Positions 32,377-40,441 of a stretch of 64,000 bases of DNA are shown here, one piece after another. The first letter of the stretch is position 1; every line of letters begins with the position of its first letter. A program made the translations under genes and the position numbers. The notes under the pieces are model-generated. The model worked only from the letters and a program-made list of their open reading frames with translations. It made no database searches and had not been told where the DNA came from. The DNA is from Defluviitalea raffinosedens. Its GTDB lineage: Bacteria > Bacillota > Clostridia > Lachnospirales > Defluviitaleaceae. The stretch lies in the NCBI RefSeq assembly GCF_016908775.1, contig NZ_JAFBEP010000002.1:62001-126000 (forward strand). The letters run 5' to 3'.

Positions 32377-33771
32377 ATGTCTTGCTTCTTAAAGCGTAGA
32401 GATCAAAGCTTAATTCTTGTAGATTATAATATACGAAACGGCTTATATTACCAGATTTTCAGAAAAGATCAACCCTCTCGTCCAAATCTTTTACTATCCA
32501 ATGGAACCCATGAATATACTGCTTTTTTAGATGAAAAAAACAATTTCCATGTGATCGCCAAGAATACAAGAAATCAAATCATACACTTTAAAGAAACTTC
32601 TACCAAAATCACAAAAGAAATTTTACTGGATGATCCCAATAATACATTTAATATAGACAATATTTATGCGATCTCAGTAAGGGATCAAATTCACCTTTTT
32701 TACTATGCAGACCATCCCTCCACTAAAACACCGGAACTCATCTACCATTTGGTTAATGAACCTTTAATTACTCCAAGGCCCATTGCAACTCTTTACAGCC
32801 GTAATATCAATTATGATTGTATGCGAAGTAATTCTGAACTTTACTTAGCCGTAATCATGAAAAATGATGATAGCTATAATATTGAAATTAAACGTTTTAA
32901 AAATTTCAAAGACTTGACTTTTGAGACTTTTACCCCGGTGTCTTCCCAATTTCCTATCATCTACTGTAAAATATGCATTGATCAAAATGAAATCATGCAT
33001 TTAGTTTATGTTCAGGAGCAATATGGCAAATACCAGCTTATACATAAAAGTTATCATCATGAATGGTCTGATGAAAAAATATTATATTCCTGCGGCTATC
33101 CCATTAAACCTGTTATTTTTATATATAACGATGCTCTGTGGATTAACTGGAATGAAAATGGCAATATTTACGCTATTCTATCAGCAGATCATGGAAGCAG
33201 TTTTTCAAAATCCATTCATGCTTCCATTGATGATCCTGATGTAAGCCTTCATTCCTATGACGCTGATCAAGACGCATCTTATCCACTGATTTGCAATCAA
33301 CTGTACGGTGTTACCTATCCTGTGCCAAAATTCGCGGTTCTACATAGTTTAGATATGGATGGGATTCATATTAATATGACACCTAATACGGAACTTAAAC
33401 TGTATCTGAATACTATTAAAAATGCAATCAATCATTCTGTTTCCAAATCCAAACTGGAAGAAGAAAATGAAAATCTTAAGAATGAAATTATTGAACTTAC
33501 TCAAGTCCAAAGGGATATTACCAACCAATACAATGAACTGGCCGATCTGGCAAAGAGGATTCAAGACGAAGGGAAAAAATGGAGAGAGTTATATTTCAAA
33601 GGGAAAACAGAAATTGATTTCTATAAAAAAAGAGTTAAGCAATTAGAAAAATCTCTTTCTTCAAATAATCAAAATACTTCTATACCTGAATCAGAATCGC
33701 AAGAAGAAAGTACTGTAACAGAATCCGAAGGAAATAGTGGTGAAGCATCGGATATTTCAGGAGAAGAATAG
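32377..33771 (+). CDS. Family C protein 1: predicted beta-propeller plus coiled coil
   Basis: A 464 aa cytoplasmic-type protein. Residues 1-330 consist of repeated short beta strands with alternating aromatics, compatible with a beta-propeller; one Asp-box-like motif is visible (SADHGSSF). Residues about 340-430 are a long heptad-like coiled coil (KLEEENENLKNEIIELTQVQ), and the last 35 residues are a Ser/Glu-rich acidic tail. It is a clear paralogue of the 502 aa protein at 35462-36970 (shared LW-x2-W-x3-G-x-(I/L)Y then S-x-D-x-G-x2-FS). AAGGAGG lies 8 nt upstream. It is divergent from family B gene 2, but I do not see a convincing sigma-K element for it. Role unknown; a structural or scaffold function near the spore is the best guess. 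Confidence 0.75.
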   Translation: MSCFLKRRDQSLILVDYNIRNGLYYQIFRKDQPSRPNLLLSNGTHEYTAFLDEKNNFHVIAKNTRNQIIHFKETSTKITKEILLDDPNNTFNIDNIYAISVRDQIHLFYYADHPSTKTPELIYHLVNEPLITPRPIATLYSRNINYDCMRSNSELYLAVIMKNDDSYNIEIKRFKNFKDLTFETFTPVSSQFPIIYCKICIDQNEIMHLVYVQEQYGKYQLIHKSYHHEWSDEKILYSCGYPIKPVIFIYNDALWINWNENGNIYAILSADHGSSFSKSIHASIDDPDVSLHSYDADQDASYPLICNQLYGVTYPVPKFAVLHSLDMDGIHINMTPNTELKLYLNTIKNAINHSVSKSKLEEENENLKNEIIELTQVQRDITNQYNELADLAKRIQDEGKKWRELYFKGKTEIDFYKKRVKQLEKSLSSNNQNTSIPESESQEESTVTESEGNSGEASDISGEE

Positions 33772-33810
33772 CTTCATAGATGAAAGAGTTTTCTTAGGAA
33801 ATCCCTAACA

Positions 33811-33852
33811 AAAAAGCATTACCTTCAGTCACTTAAAGGTAATGCTTTTTTA
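33811..33852. terminator. Bidirectional terminator
   Basis: AAAAAGCATTACCTT pairs perfectly with AAGGTAATGCTTTTT, between the convergent family C gene 1 and the citrate synthase gene. Confidence 0.85.
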
Positions 33853-33858
33853 TTGGCT

Positions 33859-35229
33859 TTATCTCTTTTCGATTGGAATATATTCTCGTTTTGGTGCTAC
33901 GCTTTTAAATGCAGGGCGAACGATTTTACCTGCATTGGTTAATTCTTCGAGTCGATGAGCGCACCAGCCGGCAACTCTGGAAATTGCAAAAATAGGCGTA
34001 TATAATTCCTCCGGAATACCTAACATTTCATAAATAAAACCAGAATAAAAGTCCACATTGGCACATACACCTTTATACATTTTACGATGTTTTTCAATAA
34101 CTTCAGGTGCCAATTTTTCAACTTTCTTGTATAAATTAAATTCATCTTCAAAGTGTTTTTCCTGTGCTAATGCTTCTGCATAGGATTTTAAGATTTCTGC
34201 CCTTGGATCAGAAATTGAATATACGGCGTGACCAACACCATAGATAAGACCTGAGCGATCGAATCCCTCTTTGTTTAAAAGTTTTGTTAAATAATCTTTA
34301 ATGGCTTCATCGTCATTCCAATCTTGAATCTTTTCTTTAAGATCTTTAAACATATGTCTTACTTTAATGTTGGCTCCTCCATGTCTCGGACCTTTTAAAG
34401 ATCCTATAGCAGCAGCAATAGCAGAATATGTATCGGTTCCTGTAGAAGTTACCACGTGAGTAGTAAAGGTTGAATTATTTCCTCCCCCGTGTTCTGCATG
34501 AATCACTAAGGATAAATCCAGTAAAGTCGCCTCTAAGGGGGAATATTTTGAATCAGGACGCAGCATATAAAGAATATTTTCTGCAATACTTAATTCTGGT
34601 TGTGGTGTATGCAGTACCAGGCTTTTATTGAAAAATTGATGAACATAAGTTTGGTATCCATAAACAGCCAGCATAGGAACACTTGCAAGTAATTCTATAC
34701 TTTGTCTTAATACATTTTCTATACTGATATCATCGGGATTTGGATCTATACTGTATAGGGTCAGTACGCCTCTCCCCAAAACATTCATAATATCCTTACT
34801 TGGAAGATGTAGAACGGTCTTGCGAGCAAATTCCGCTTTTGAAGATTGGGCATCAGATATTAAATCTTTAAACTGGCCAAGAACAGATTGATTAGGAAGA
34901 GTTCCACAAAGCAAGAGATATGCTGTCTCTTCGAATCCATATCTTCCTTCTTTTAAAAATCCTTCTGTAATTTCTTTTACGTCTATACCTCTGTAACTTA
35001 AACGTCCAGGCACGGGTATTAATTCATTCTCATCTAAAATGTAAGCATGAACTTCTCCGACTTCAGTTAATCCTGCGAGAACTCCTTTCCCACTAATATC
35101 TCTAAGTCCTCGTTTTACCTCATATTTTGTATATAGTTCAGGATTAATATAATTCGCTTCTTTAGCTTTGGTACTCAGTTCTTTAATCAACTTATCTTTT
35201 TCTAGGTCGGACAGTTTCAGATTGATCAT
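33859..35229 (-). CDS. Citrate synthase (si-type family)
   Basis: Condenses acetyl-CoA and oxaloacetate to citrate; a 2-methylcitrate synthase activity cannot be excluded. The 456 aa protein has an N-terminal extension relative to short bacterial enzymes. The active-site His regions are HAEHGGGNNSTF and GVGHAVYSISDPRAEIL, and the catalytic Asp region is DFYSGFIYEMLG. It has a sigma-A-type promoter (35265-35294). The best Shine-Dalgarno serves a 3-codon upstream frame whose TGA overlaps this ATG, so initiation may depend on coupling. It sits between the two family C genes but on the opposite strand, and need not be functionally linked to them. Confidence 0.95.
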   Translation of the reverse strand: MINLKLSDLEKDKLIKELSTKAKEANYINPELYTKYEVKRGLRDISGKGVLAGLTEVGEVHAYILDENELIPVPGRLSYRGIDVKEITEGFLKEGRYGFEETAYLLLCGTLPNQSVLGQFKDLISDAQSSKAEFARKTVLHLPSKDIMNVLGRGVLTLYSIDPNPDDISIENVLRQSIELLASVPMLAVYGYQTYVHQFFNKSLVLHTPQPELSIAENILYMLRPDSKYSPLEATLLDLSLVIHAEHGGGNNSTFTTHVVTSTGTDTYSAIAAAIGSLKGPRHGGANIKVRHMFKDLKEKIQDWNDDEAIKDYLTKLLNKEGFDRSGLIYGVGHAVYSISDPRAEILKSYAEALAQEKHFEDEFNLYKKVEKLAPEVIEKHRKMYKGVCANVDFYSGFIYEMLGIPEELYTPIFAISRVAGWCAHRLEELTNAGKIVRPAFKSVAPKREYIPIEKR

Positions 35230-35239
35230 ATATTCATAT
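35228..35239 (-). promoter_or_regulatory. Three-codon upstream frame coupled to citrate synthase
   Basis: In transcript sense GAGGAGGG is followed 4 nt later by ATG AAT ATA TGA, and the TGA overlaps the citrate synthase ATG (ATGA). The main ATG is 12 nt from GGAGGG, a poor distance on its own. Confidence 0.5.
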
Positions 35240-35264
35240 ATCCCTCCTCAATTAAATTTTTTAT

Positions 35265-35294
35265 ATTTTATCACAGTGGACATGGAAATTACAA
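35265..35294 (-). promoter_or_regulatory. Promoter of citrate synthase
   Basis: TTGTAA (35289-35294), 18 bp, TAAAAT (35265-35270) with an upstream TGA on the minus strand. Confidence 0.55.
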
Positions 35295-35461
35295 GAAAAG
35301 AATTTTGAATTTTTATTTAATTTTATAGGTTGTACTTTTTTTAACGGATATATCATATAGATTAGTATAGGTTTGAATATAGTATATTCATTGGAAATAT
35401 ATATTTTATGAAGTGTATGGGCGAAGGCTACTCGCCTTAAAAATGGGAGGAAGATCATACT

Positions 35462-36970
35462 ATGACAAAAGAAAGGACAAATTACTATATCATAAAGCAG
35501 AGCAAAGGGACATTATGGGCTTTTTTCCATGACAATAACGATGGGATCTGCTGCATGACATACACTTATGATGCTTGGTCTGATAAACAAATCATCTGCG
35601 AAAACGGAACCAGAAATTTCTCAGTATATCTTGATCACCGGGACCAGATCCATATTTTTTGTCAAGATCCTTCAGGAAACATTCTGTTGTATCAATATGT
35701 TTCTGATGAATGGAAATCCGAAGTGCTTCTATACAGTAAAAGTGGTCTTTTGGATTCCCTGCATTTTGATGCTATTTTTAATGGAGAAGACTTATACTTA
35801 TTTTATAATTTAAAAGATCCCAATAATAATAGATATGCTTTAGTTCAGCAGATAGCTGTAAAAGGAACCCATTGGAATACGCCTTCTCTGATTGATTACA
35901 TTGATCCTCTGGATCAGCGACCTTTTTCCGTTTATAAAGATTCTAACAACAATATTCTGCTTTTTTATCAAAAACAACAAGAAGGATATCAGCTGGGGTA
36001 TAAAAAATACTCTCAAAGCATGAATACCTGGAGTAATTTTTATCCCTTTGATGAAAACAAGCTTTCATTTGGTGACGCATCCATACTCATCAATAACCAA
36101 AATATTCAGTGCCTGTATATCAAAAAAGAAAAACACTACTCAACATTATTTTATAAATTTAAAACCGACTCAAAATGGGAAGTACCTCAAAAGCTCTTTG
36201 AAAAGGCAGAAATTAGTTCCTGCTCTTTGTTTATGATCGACGATCATCTCTGGGCAGCATGGATATCCGATGGAAAACTTTACAGCTGCTATTCAACCGA
36301 TTGGGGGCATACTTTCTCAAATCCTTCTATTCATTTTAGCGATCGGCCAGCTTTGCCCACTAAAGCGTATTACCAAAGCAATTTTTCTCAGGAGCAAAAA
36401 CGTTTGCGTGCCAACGAACTATATATCCGCCCAGATGAGCAAATAGAATTTTTAATTATTCCTGATGTATTTCCAATCATCTCCGGAAAATCTATACCTC
36501 TGGAAGACACCTTTATCCCAGCAACAGAAAAAGTCGACAATTATTTAAATGAAATCAAAATACATATGAATGAAGTTTACGAAGAAATCTATCTGTGTAA
36601 AAAGCAATTAAGAGAAAAAGAACATCAAATTGCTCAGCTGAAATATACATTGAAAACCAAAAATCAGGATCTGTCCAGACTAACTTATGAACTGAATAAA
36701 TCCAATGAAGAGCACAAAAAAGAAATCTCCACTTTGAAGGAAAGGAATAAGAATCTGGAAAAAGAATTACAGCAAAAGAATAATGAAATCAAAGTATTAG
36801 AAGAAAAGATTATTGCACAACGGAAAGGAATGAATATTCTAAAACAAGAATTGGAACTTAGAAAGGCACCATTAATCATTACTACCAATGAAGATTCAAG
36901 CTACTCAAAGCAAAATAAAACTTCTCTTTTAAGGCGAATTTTCAGCTTTGAAGACGAGCATTCGAACTAG
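35462..36970 (+). CDS. Family C protein 2: predicted beta-propeller plus coiled coil
   Basis: A 502 aa paralogue of the protein at 32377-33771. Residues 1-330 show strand repeats and one Asp-box-like motif (STDWGHTF). A linker follows, then a long coiled coil at about 355-470 (KKQLREKEHQIAQLKYTLKT) and a short basic then acidic tail. No signal peptide or membrane helix. GGGAGG lies about 11 nt upstream of the ATG, with a small GGCGA/TCGCC hairpin (about 35420-35437) before it. A weak CATATAGAT element with AC at 18 bp lies near 35334-35362. The stop codon shares CTAG with the convergent neighbour. Function unknown; the pair probably forms a related or heteromeric structure. Confidence 0.75.
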   Translation: MTKERTNYYIIKQSKGTLWAFFHDNNDGICCMTYTYDAWSDKQIICENGTRNFSVYLDHRDQIHIFCQDPSGNILLYQYVSDEWKSEVLLYSKSGLLDSLHFDAIFNGEDLYLFYNLKDPNNNRYALVQQIAVKGTHWNTPSLIDYIDPLDQRPFSVYKDSNNNILLFYQKQQEGYQLGYKKYSQSMNTWSNFYPFDENKLSFGDASILINNQNIQCLYIKKEKHYSTLFYKFKTDSKWEVPQKLFEKAEISSCSLFMIDDHLWAAWISDGKLYSCYSTDWGHTFSNPSIHFSDRPALPTKAYYQSNFSQEQKRLRANELYIRPDEQIEFLIIPDVFPIISGKSIPLEDTFIPATEKVDNYLNEIKIHMNEVYEEIYLCKKQLREKEHQIAQLKYTLKTKNQDLSRLTYELNKSNEEHKKEISTLKERNKNLEKELQQKNNEIKVLEEKIIAQRKGMNILKQELELRKAPLIITTNEDSSYSKQNKTSLLRRIFSFEDEHSN

Positions 36971-37347
36971 ATATTTCTTTTTTCTTCTGATATAATTTTT
37001 TCCAATAGTTCTGCCGCTTCTCCAATTAATCTGCTGCAGTTTCCGTAATACTCCCTTAAGCTTTTAAGCTGACTGCAATTAAGGGCTTTGTGCAAATCAT
37101 GGAAAGCATCAATATAACGGATTCTTAAACGTTTTACAGCTTTTTCATCAAATAATAGTCCAAAAATCATCGTTGCAGCAGAGATAAGGCTGCAGGTACT
37201 TCCTATGCCAAGCCCAGTATTTAACCCTTTACACACATCATAACATTCCTGAGGAATCTCCAATCCATAATGTTCTTCTGCTGCTTTTAACATACACTGA
37301 GAGCAGTTATACCCTTGATTATAATAGAAGACTGCTTTTTCTTTCAT
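36967..37347 (-). CDS. C_GCAxxG_C_C family protein
   Basis: A 126 aa protein of the cysteine-rich C_GCAxxG_C_C family: YNCSQCML near residue 15, the Gly-rich GLGIGSTCSLISAA, then isolated cysteines in LNCSQLK and NCSRL. Members may be redox-active or bind a cofactor, but their role is not established. The ribosome site AGGAGG, 7 nt from the ATG, is the 3' arm of a strong hairpin, so translation may be controlled by folding. It follows the RseC-like gene on the same strand and overlaps the convergent family C stop by 4 nt. Confidence 0.88.
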   Translation of the reverse strand: MKEKAVFYYNQGYNCSQCMLKAAEEHYGLEIPQECYDVCKGLNTGLGIGSTCSLISAATMIFGLLFDEKAVKRLRIRYIDAFHDLHKALNCSQLKSLREYYGNCSRLIGEAAELLEKIISEEKRNI

Positions 37348-37351
37348 AAAA

Positions 37352-37393
37352 AAACCTCCTTTCCTTCATTATATGAAGGATTTCAGGAGGTTT
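37352..37393 (-). promoter_or_regulatory. Hairpin with terminator form whose 3' arm is a Shine-Dalgarno
   Basis: In transcript sense AAACCTCCT (37393-37385) pairs with AGGAGGTTT (37360-37352), with an inner TCCTTCAT/ATGAAGGA stem. Seven T follow and then the ATG. It can end the RseC-like transcript, or hide the ribosome site of the next gene if transcription continues. Confidence 0.7.
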
Positions 37394-37406
37394 GTTCTTT
37401 TTTTAT

Positions 37407-37844
37407 TCATTTTTCTACAATTTCCACTATTGCCGGACGGTAGTTCTGCGTTTTCCATTTTTCTTCTTTTAAACGAATCCATAAAAAAGTAATACCCATA
37501 AAGATAAAAGCACCAATGATTCCTGCAGGCTCCTGAATTGAAACATAGCCCAGCTTATTCGAACCAAAATATCCTACAAAAAAACCTAAAAACAATGTTA
37601 TTAACGGCAGTCCGTACATAATAAATGTTGCCTTCAGGAAATCTGAATAAGCTAAATCTATGCCTACCTGATCTCCTACTTTAGCATTACAAAGATTATC
37701 GGCTTCTAATATCATTTCTTCAGACCGATGGCCATGACTACATGCACCGCATTTCTGGCAAGCCTCATTTCTTGTGAGGCTCACTATGGCATATCTGTCT
37801 TTTATTGCAATGACTTTTCCGATTTCTTTTCCTGCTTCACTCAT
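37407..37844 (-). CDS. RseC/MucC-family (SoxR-reducing-system-like) membrane protein
   Basis: A 145 aa protein with a soluble N-terminal part bearing a cysteine motif (NEACQKCGACSHGH), a short beta domain, two membrane helices (ATFIMYGLPLITLFLGFFVG and GIIGAFIFMGITFLWI) and a basic tail. This is the RseC layout. In other bacteria RseC acts with Rnf complexes or anti-sigma factors; no rnf genes are in this window, so the partner is unknown. The ATG is about 32 nt from the tcdA stop, with AGGTGAT upstream, and it is probably co-transcribed with tcdA. Confidence 0.88.
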   Translation of the reverse strand: MSEAGKEIGKVIAIKDRYAIVSLTRNEACQKCGACSHGHRSEEMILEADNLCNAKVGDQVGIDLAYSDFLKATFIMYGLPLITLFLGFFVGYFGSNKLGYVSIQEPAGIIGAFIFMGITFLWIRLKEEKWKTQNYRPAIVEIVEK

Positions 37845-37875
37845 CTTATCACCTCCAGGGAACCATATGAAGTGC

Positions 37876-38625
37876 TTATCTTATTAGGTCCTTGATCACT
37901 TCTCCTGCAATAATAAGACCTGCAACAGAAGGTACAAAAGAAATACTTCCCGGTATTTGGCGTCTTTCAAGACAAGTTCTGTCTTTATTGGTGCAAATAC
38001 AGCCTTCTTTGCAAGTAGTGACTTCTTCTTCCCTTGGCTTAATGGGAGGTTCTTTGGAATAAACCACCTTTAATGAATCTACATTACGCTTTTTAAGCTC
38101 TTTTCTCATTACTTTAGCCAGCGGACAAATAGAAGTATTATAAATATCATCTACCTCAAATTTCGTAGGGTCTAATTTATTCCCTGCTCCTAAACAGCTG
38201 ATAATTGGAATATTTCTCTTTTTAGCCTGAAGGACAAGTTCTATCTTTCCTGTCACCGTATCAATCGCATCTACAATATAATCGCAGTCGTCATCAATAA
38301 TTTCATCAGAGGTTTCCGGAAGGAAAAAAGTTTGATGAGTGATCACTTCTGCTTTAGGATTTATTTCTAAAATGCGTTCTTTCATAACTTCAACCTTAGG
38401 TCTTCCAACTGTTTTTCTCGTTGCATGGAGCTGACGGTTGATATTTGTTAAACATACTGAATCATCATCTACAAGAATAAATTTACCGATACCTGAACGA
38501 ACCAAGCCCTCTACGACAAAACTTCCTACTCCACCTATGCCAAAAATAGCTACTTTACTTCGATAAAGTTTTTCCATTGCTTCTTTACCCAATAGAAGTT
38601 CTGTTCTAGAAAATGAATGCAGCAT
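37876..38625 (-). CDS. tcdA: tRNA threonylcarbamoyladenosine dehydratase
   Basis: E1-like ATP-dependent enzyme that converts t6A37 of ANN-decoding tRNAs to the cyclic ct6A form. The 249 aa length fits. It shows FGIGGVGSFVVEGLVRSGIG for ATP binding, DDDSVCLTNINRQ, and the family segments DAIDTVTGKIELV and GAGNKLDPTKFEVDDIYNT. The later Cys-rich insert (TTCKEGCICTNKDRTC) is unusual and may bind metal. A clear promoter lies upstream (38664-38692) and AAAGGAG precedes the ATG. Confidence 0.92.
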   Translation of the reverse strand: MLHSFSRTELLLGKEAMEKLYRSKVAIFGIGGVGSFVVEGLVRSGIGKFILVDDDSVCLTNINRQLHATRKTVGRPKVEVMKERILEINPKAEVITHQTFFLPETSDEIIDDDCDYIVDAIDTVTGKIELVLQAKKRNIPIISCLGAGNKLDPTKFEVDDIYNTSICPLAKVMRKELKKRNVDSLKVVYSKEPPIKPREEEVTTCKEGCICTNKDRTCLERRQIPGSISFVPSVAGLIIAGEVIKDLIR

Positions 38626-38663
38626 AATGTCTCTCCTTTAAAGCATCTCTTCTTTAAATATTA

Positions 38664-38692
38664 ATTGTACTATTTCCGACTATTTATGTCAA
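38664..38692 (-). promoter_or_regulatory. Promoter of tcdA
   Basis: TTGACA (38687-38692), 17 bp, TACAAT (38664-38669) on the minus strand. Confidence 0.75.
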
Positions 38693-38758
38693 ATATAATA
38701 TTGGCAAAACTCTTTTGGCTTATAAGATGCTTTGTTTTGAAAGGATAATTAGTCTTAT

Positions 38759-39397
38759 CTATTGGGCTTTACGGCCTTTTATAAATAGAAGAAATCCAAT
38801 AACGATAAAAGCAATAGGAATTATTCTGGGTGCAAAACGAGTAACCACTCTAACGGAAAAGCCCATAAAGAACATAAACCCGAATGCCAAAAGTATGCAA
38901 CCTGGTATTAAAGGCCATTTCCCTATGCCAGGATGTCCCAGGATATACATTGTAATAAAAGCTGCGCCTATACTTCCGAAGAATAAAGCCGGAACCATCA
39001 TACCTGTTGCGAGTCCGCTGACAGTTAAGCCTACAAAGGTACCAAACCAAATTAAAATAGAACCTGGGATTAAAAATCCAATCATTCGTTTTGAGAAGTA
39101 TAATATGATAAAAATAGATCCGGGAATTATAAATACCATTGGCGCTATAAATGTCCCTGCATTAATGGATCTGGGAAAAACGCCTATGATTCCCAAAAAA
39201 CCAATCAGCATACCTGTTACCAATGCCCACGTCTTTCTCTTCGTATAATACAAAAGAAGCAGTGCGGTGGCTACAAATAGAACAGGTAAATTTTTTATCT
39301 TAATAAAGGGGAGATCCACCCATTGACTTAGCAAAGAGTATAATCCCACTACCACCAAAATAACTCCTACTAATGCTTGATTTTTTTTATCGTTCAT
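38759..39397 (-). CDS. Polytopic membrane protein of unknown function
   Basis: A 212 aa protein with about seven or eight closely packed hydrophobic segments and few charged residues between them, such as ALVGVILVVVGLYSLL and ALVTGMLIGFLGIIGVF. Three segments contain a repeated PG(S/C)I-type turn (IIPGSIFIILYF, LIPGSILIWFG, LIPGCILLAFG), which suggests internal duplication. The start at 39397 follows GGGAGG with 7 nt spacing; the frame open to 39421 includes this site. It lies downstream of the nucleotidyltransferase gene. I do not recognise a family. Confidence 0.7.
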   Translation of the reverse strand: MNDKKNQALVGVILVVVGLYSLLSQWVDLPFIKIKNLPVLFVATALLLLYYTKRKTWALVTGMLIGFLGIIGVFPRSINAGTFIAPMVFIIPGSIFIILYFSKRMIGFLIPGSILIWFGTFVGLTVSGLATGMMVPALFFGSIGAAFITMYILGHPGIGKWPLIPGCILLAFGFMFFMGFSVRVVTRFAPRIIPIAFIVIGFLLFIKGRKAQ

Positions 39398-39464
39398 AAT
39401 TGAACCTCCCTGTTTCACCATCTTTATTTATCTATATATACTCTATTTTACTTAAAAAGTCTGA

Positions 39465-40385
39465 TTATACTATAGATAAATTATCAGGGTAGATTCCTTC
39501 TTCCCGCATTTTTGCGATTGCTTCCACTACTATTTCTTTATCCTCTCTATAAGTTACACCATACCATCTGTCCTGAGATTCAAGGACCTTTACTGTAGCT
39601 TTTTGGCTCTTTATAAGCTGATCGACTACCTCCGGCAAAAAGAATTCTGCTTTTGCTGGATTGGTTTTTAGAGCTTTATCTAAAAAGGCTGGAAAGGCTT
39701 TCTTCAGTTCTCCTATAATACTGGGTGTAAATCCCCATAAATTCATCGATACGATGCTCTTACCGGAAAGGGTAATCCAATCGGATCCGTCTTCCGTATA
39801 CTGGATGAGTCCATTTCTCTTTTCAATGCGGGTACGTTCAGTAATAGATTCCAAATATCCATTCTCATTGGTGGTGCATACGCCTCTGGCCACATGTCCA
39901 TGATCTGTAAGGGTATTCTCTAGTATATATCCCACCATGGCATAACGGTATTTTTCATCATCTTCTGCATTTACAAGAAAATCATAAATCAGCTTAAAGG
40001 CATTCTGTCCGTAATAATCGTCTGCATTAATAACCGCAAAAGGACCATCAATGAGTTCCCGGCATGCAAGAATGGCATGACCGGTACCCCACGGCTTGTT
40101 TCTGCCTTCAGGCACAGTATAGCCTTCAGGAAGATCGTCAATTTCCTGATAAACATATTCTAAGTCCACATGTTCAGAGAGTCTGTCTCCTATAATCTTC
40201 TTGAAATCACTTTCTATTTCTTTTTTGATTACGCAGATGATTTTCTTAAACCCTGCTTTTCTTGCGTCATAAATTGAAAAGTCCATTATAATTTCCCCAT
40301 TTTTCCCAACGGGTTCAATCTGCTTAAGACCGCCAAATCTGCTGCCCATACCGGCAGCCATTACGACTAATGCTGGTTCCTTCAT
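39465..40385 (-). CDS. Sugar-phosphate nucleotidyltransferase family protein
   Basis: A 306 aa protein with the NTP-transferase fold. The N terminus has the nucleotide loop VVMAAGMGSRFGGLKQIEPV, a variant of the G-x-G-T-R-(x)4-K motif, and a metal-site Asp pair in VINADDYYG. GTGHAILACR matches the substrate region. It is probably a nucleotidyltransferase for a sugar phosphate or related substrate; UTP-glucose-1-phosphate activity is possible but the loop differs from GalU. It is directly downstream of galE, which favours a role in surface-sugar precursors. GGAGA precedes the ATG. Confidence 0.85.
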   Translation of the reverse strand: MKEPALVVMAAGMGSRFGGLKQIEPVGKNGEIIMDFSIYDARKAGFKKIICVIKKEIESDFKKIIGDRLSEHVDLEYVYQEIDDLPEGYTVPEGRNKPWGTGHAILACRELIDGPFAVINADDYYGQNAFKLIYDFLVNAEDDEKYRYAMVGYILENTLTDHGHVARGVCTTNENGYLESITERTRIEKRNGLIQYTEDGSDWITLSGKSIVSMNLWGFTPSIIGELKKAFPAFLDKALKTNPAKAEFFLPEVVDQLIKSQKATVKVLESQDRWYGVTYREDKEIVVEAIAKMREEGIYPDNLSIV

Positions 40386-40441
40386 AGAAATCTCCTCTGT
40401 TTATAATAATTTATTTTCAGTAATTTAATGTGAATAATATA

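Noticed and set aside
35334-35362. Sigma-K promoter for family C gene 2
   Set aside because: CATATAGAT lacks the final TA and the AC lies 18 bp away. It is too weak to list as a promoter, and no better element was seen for family C gene 1.
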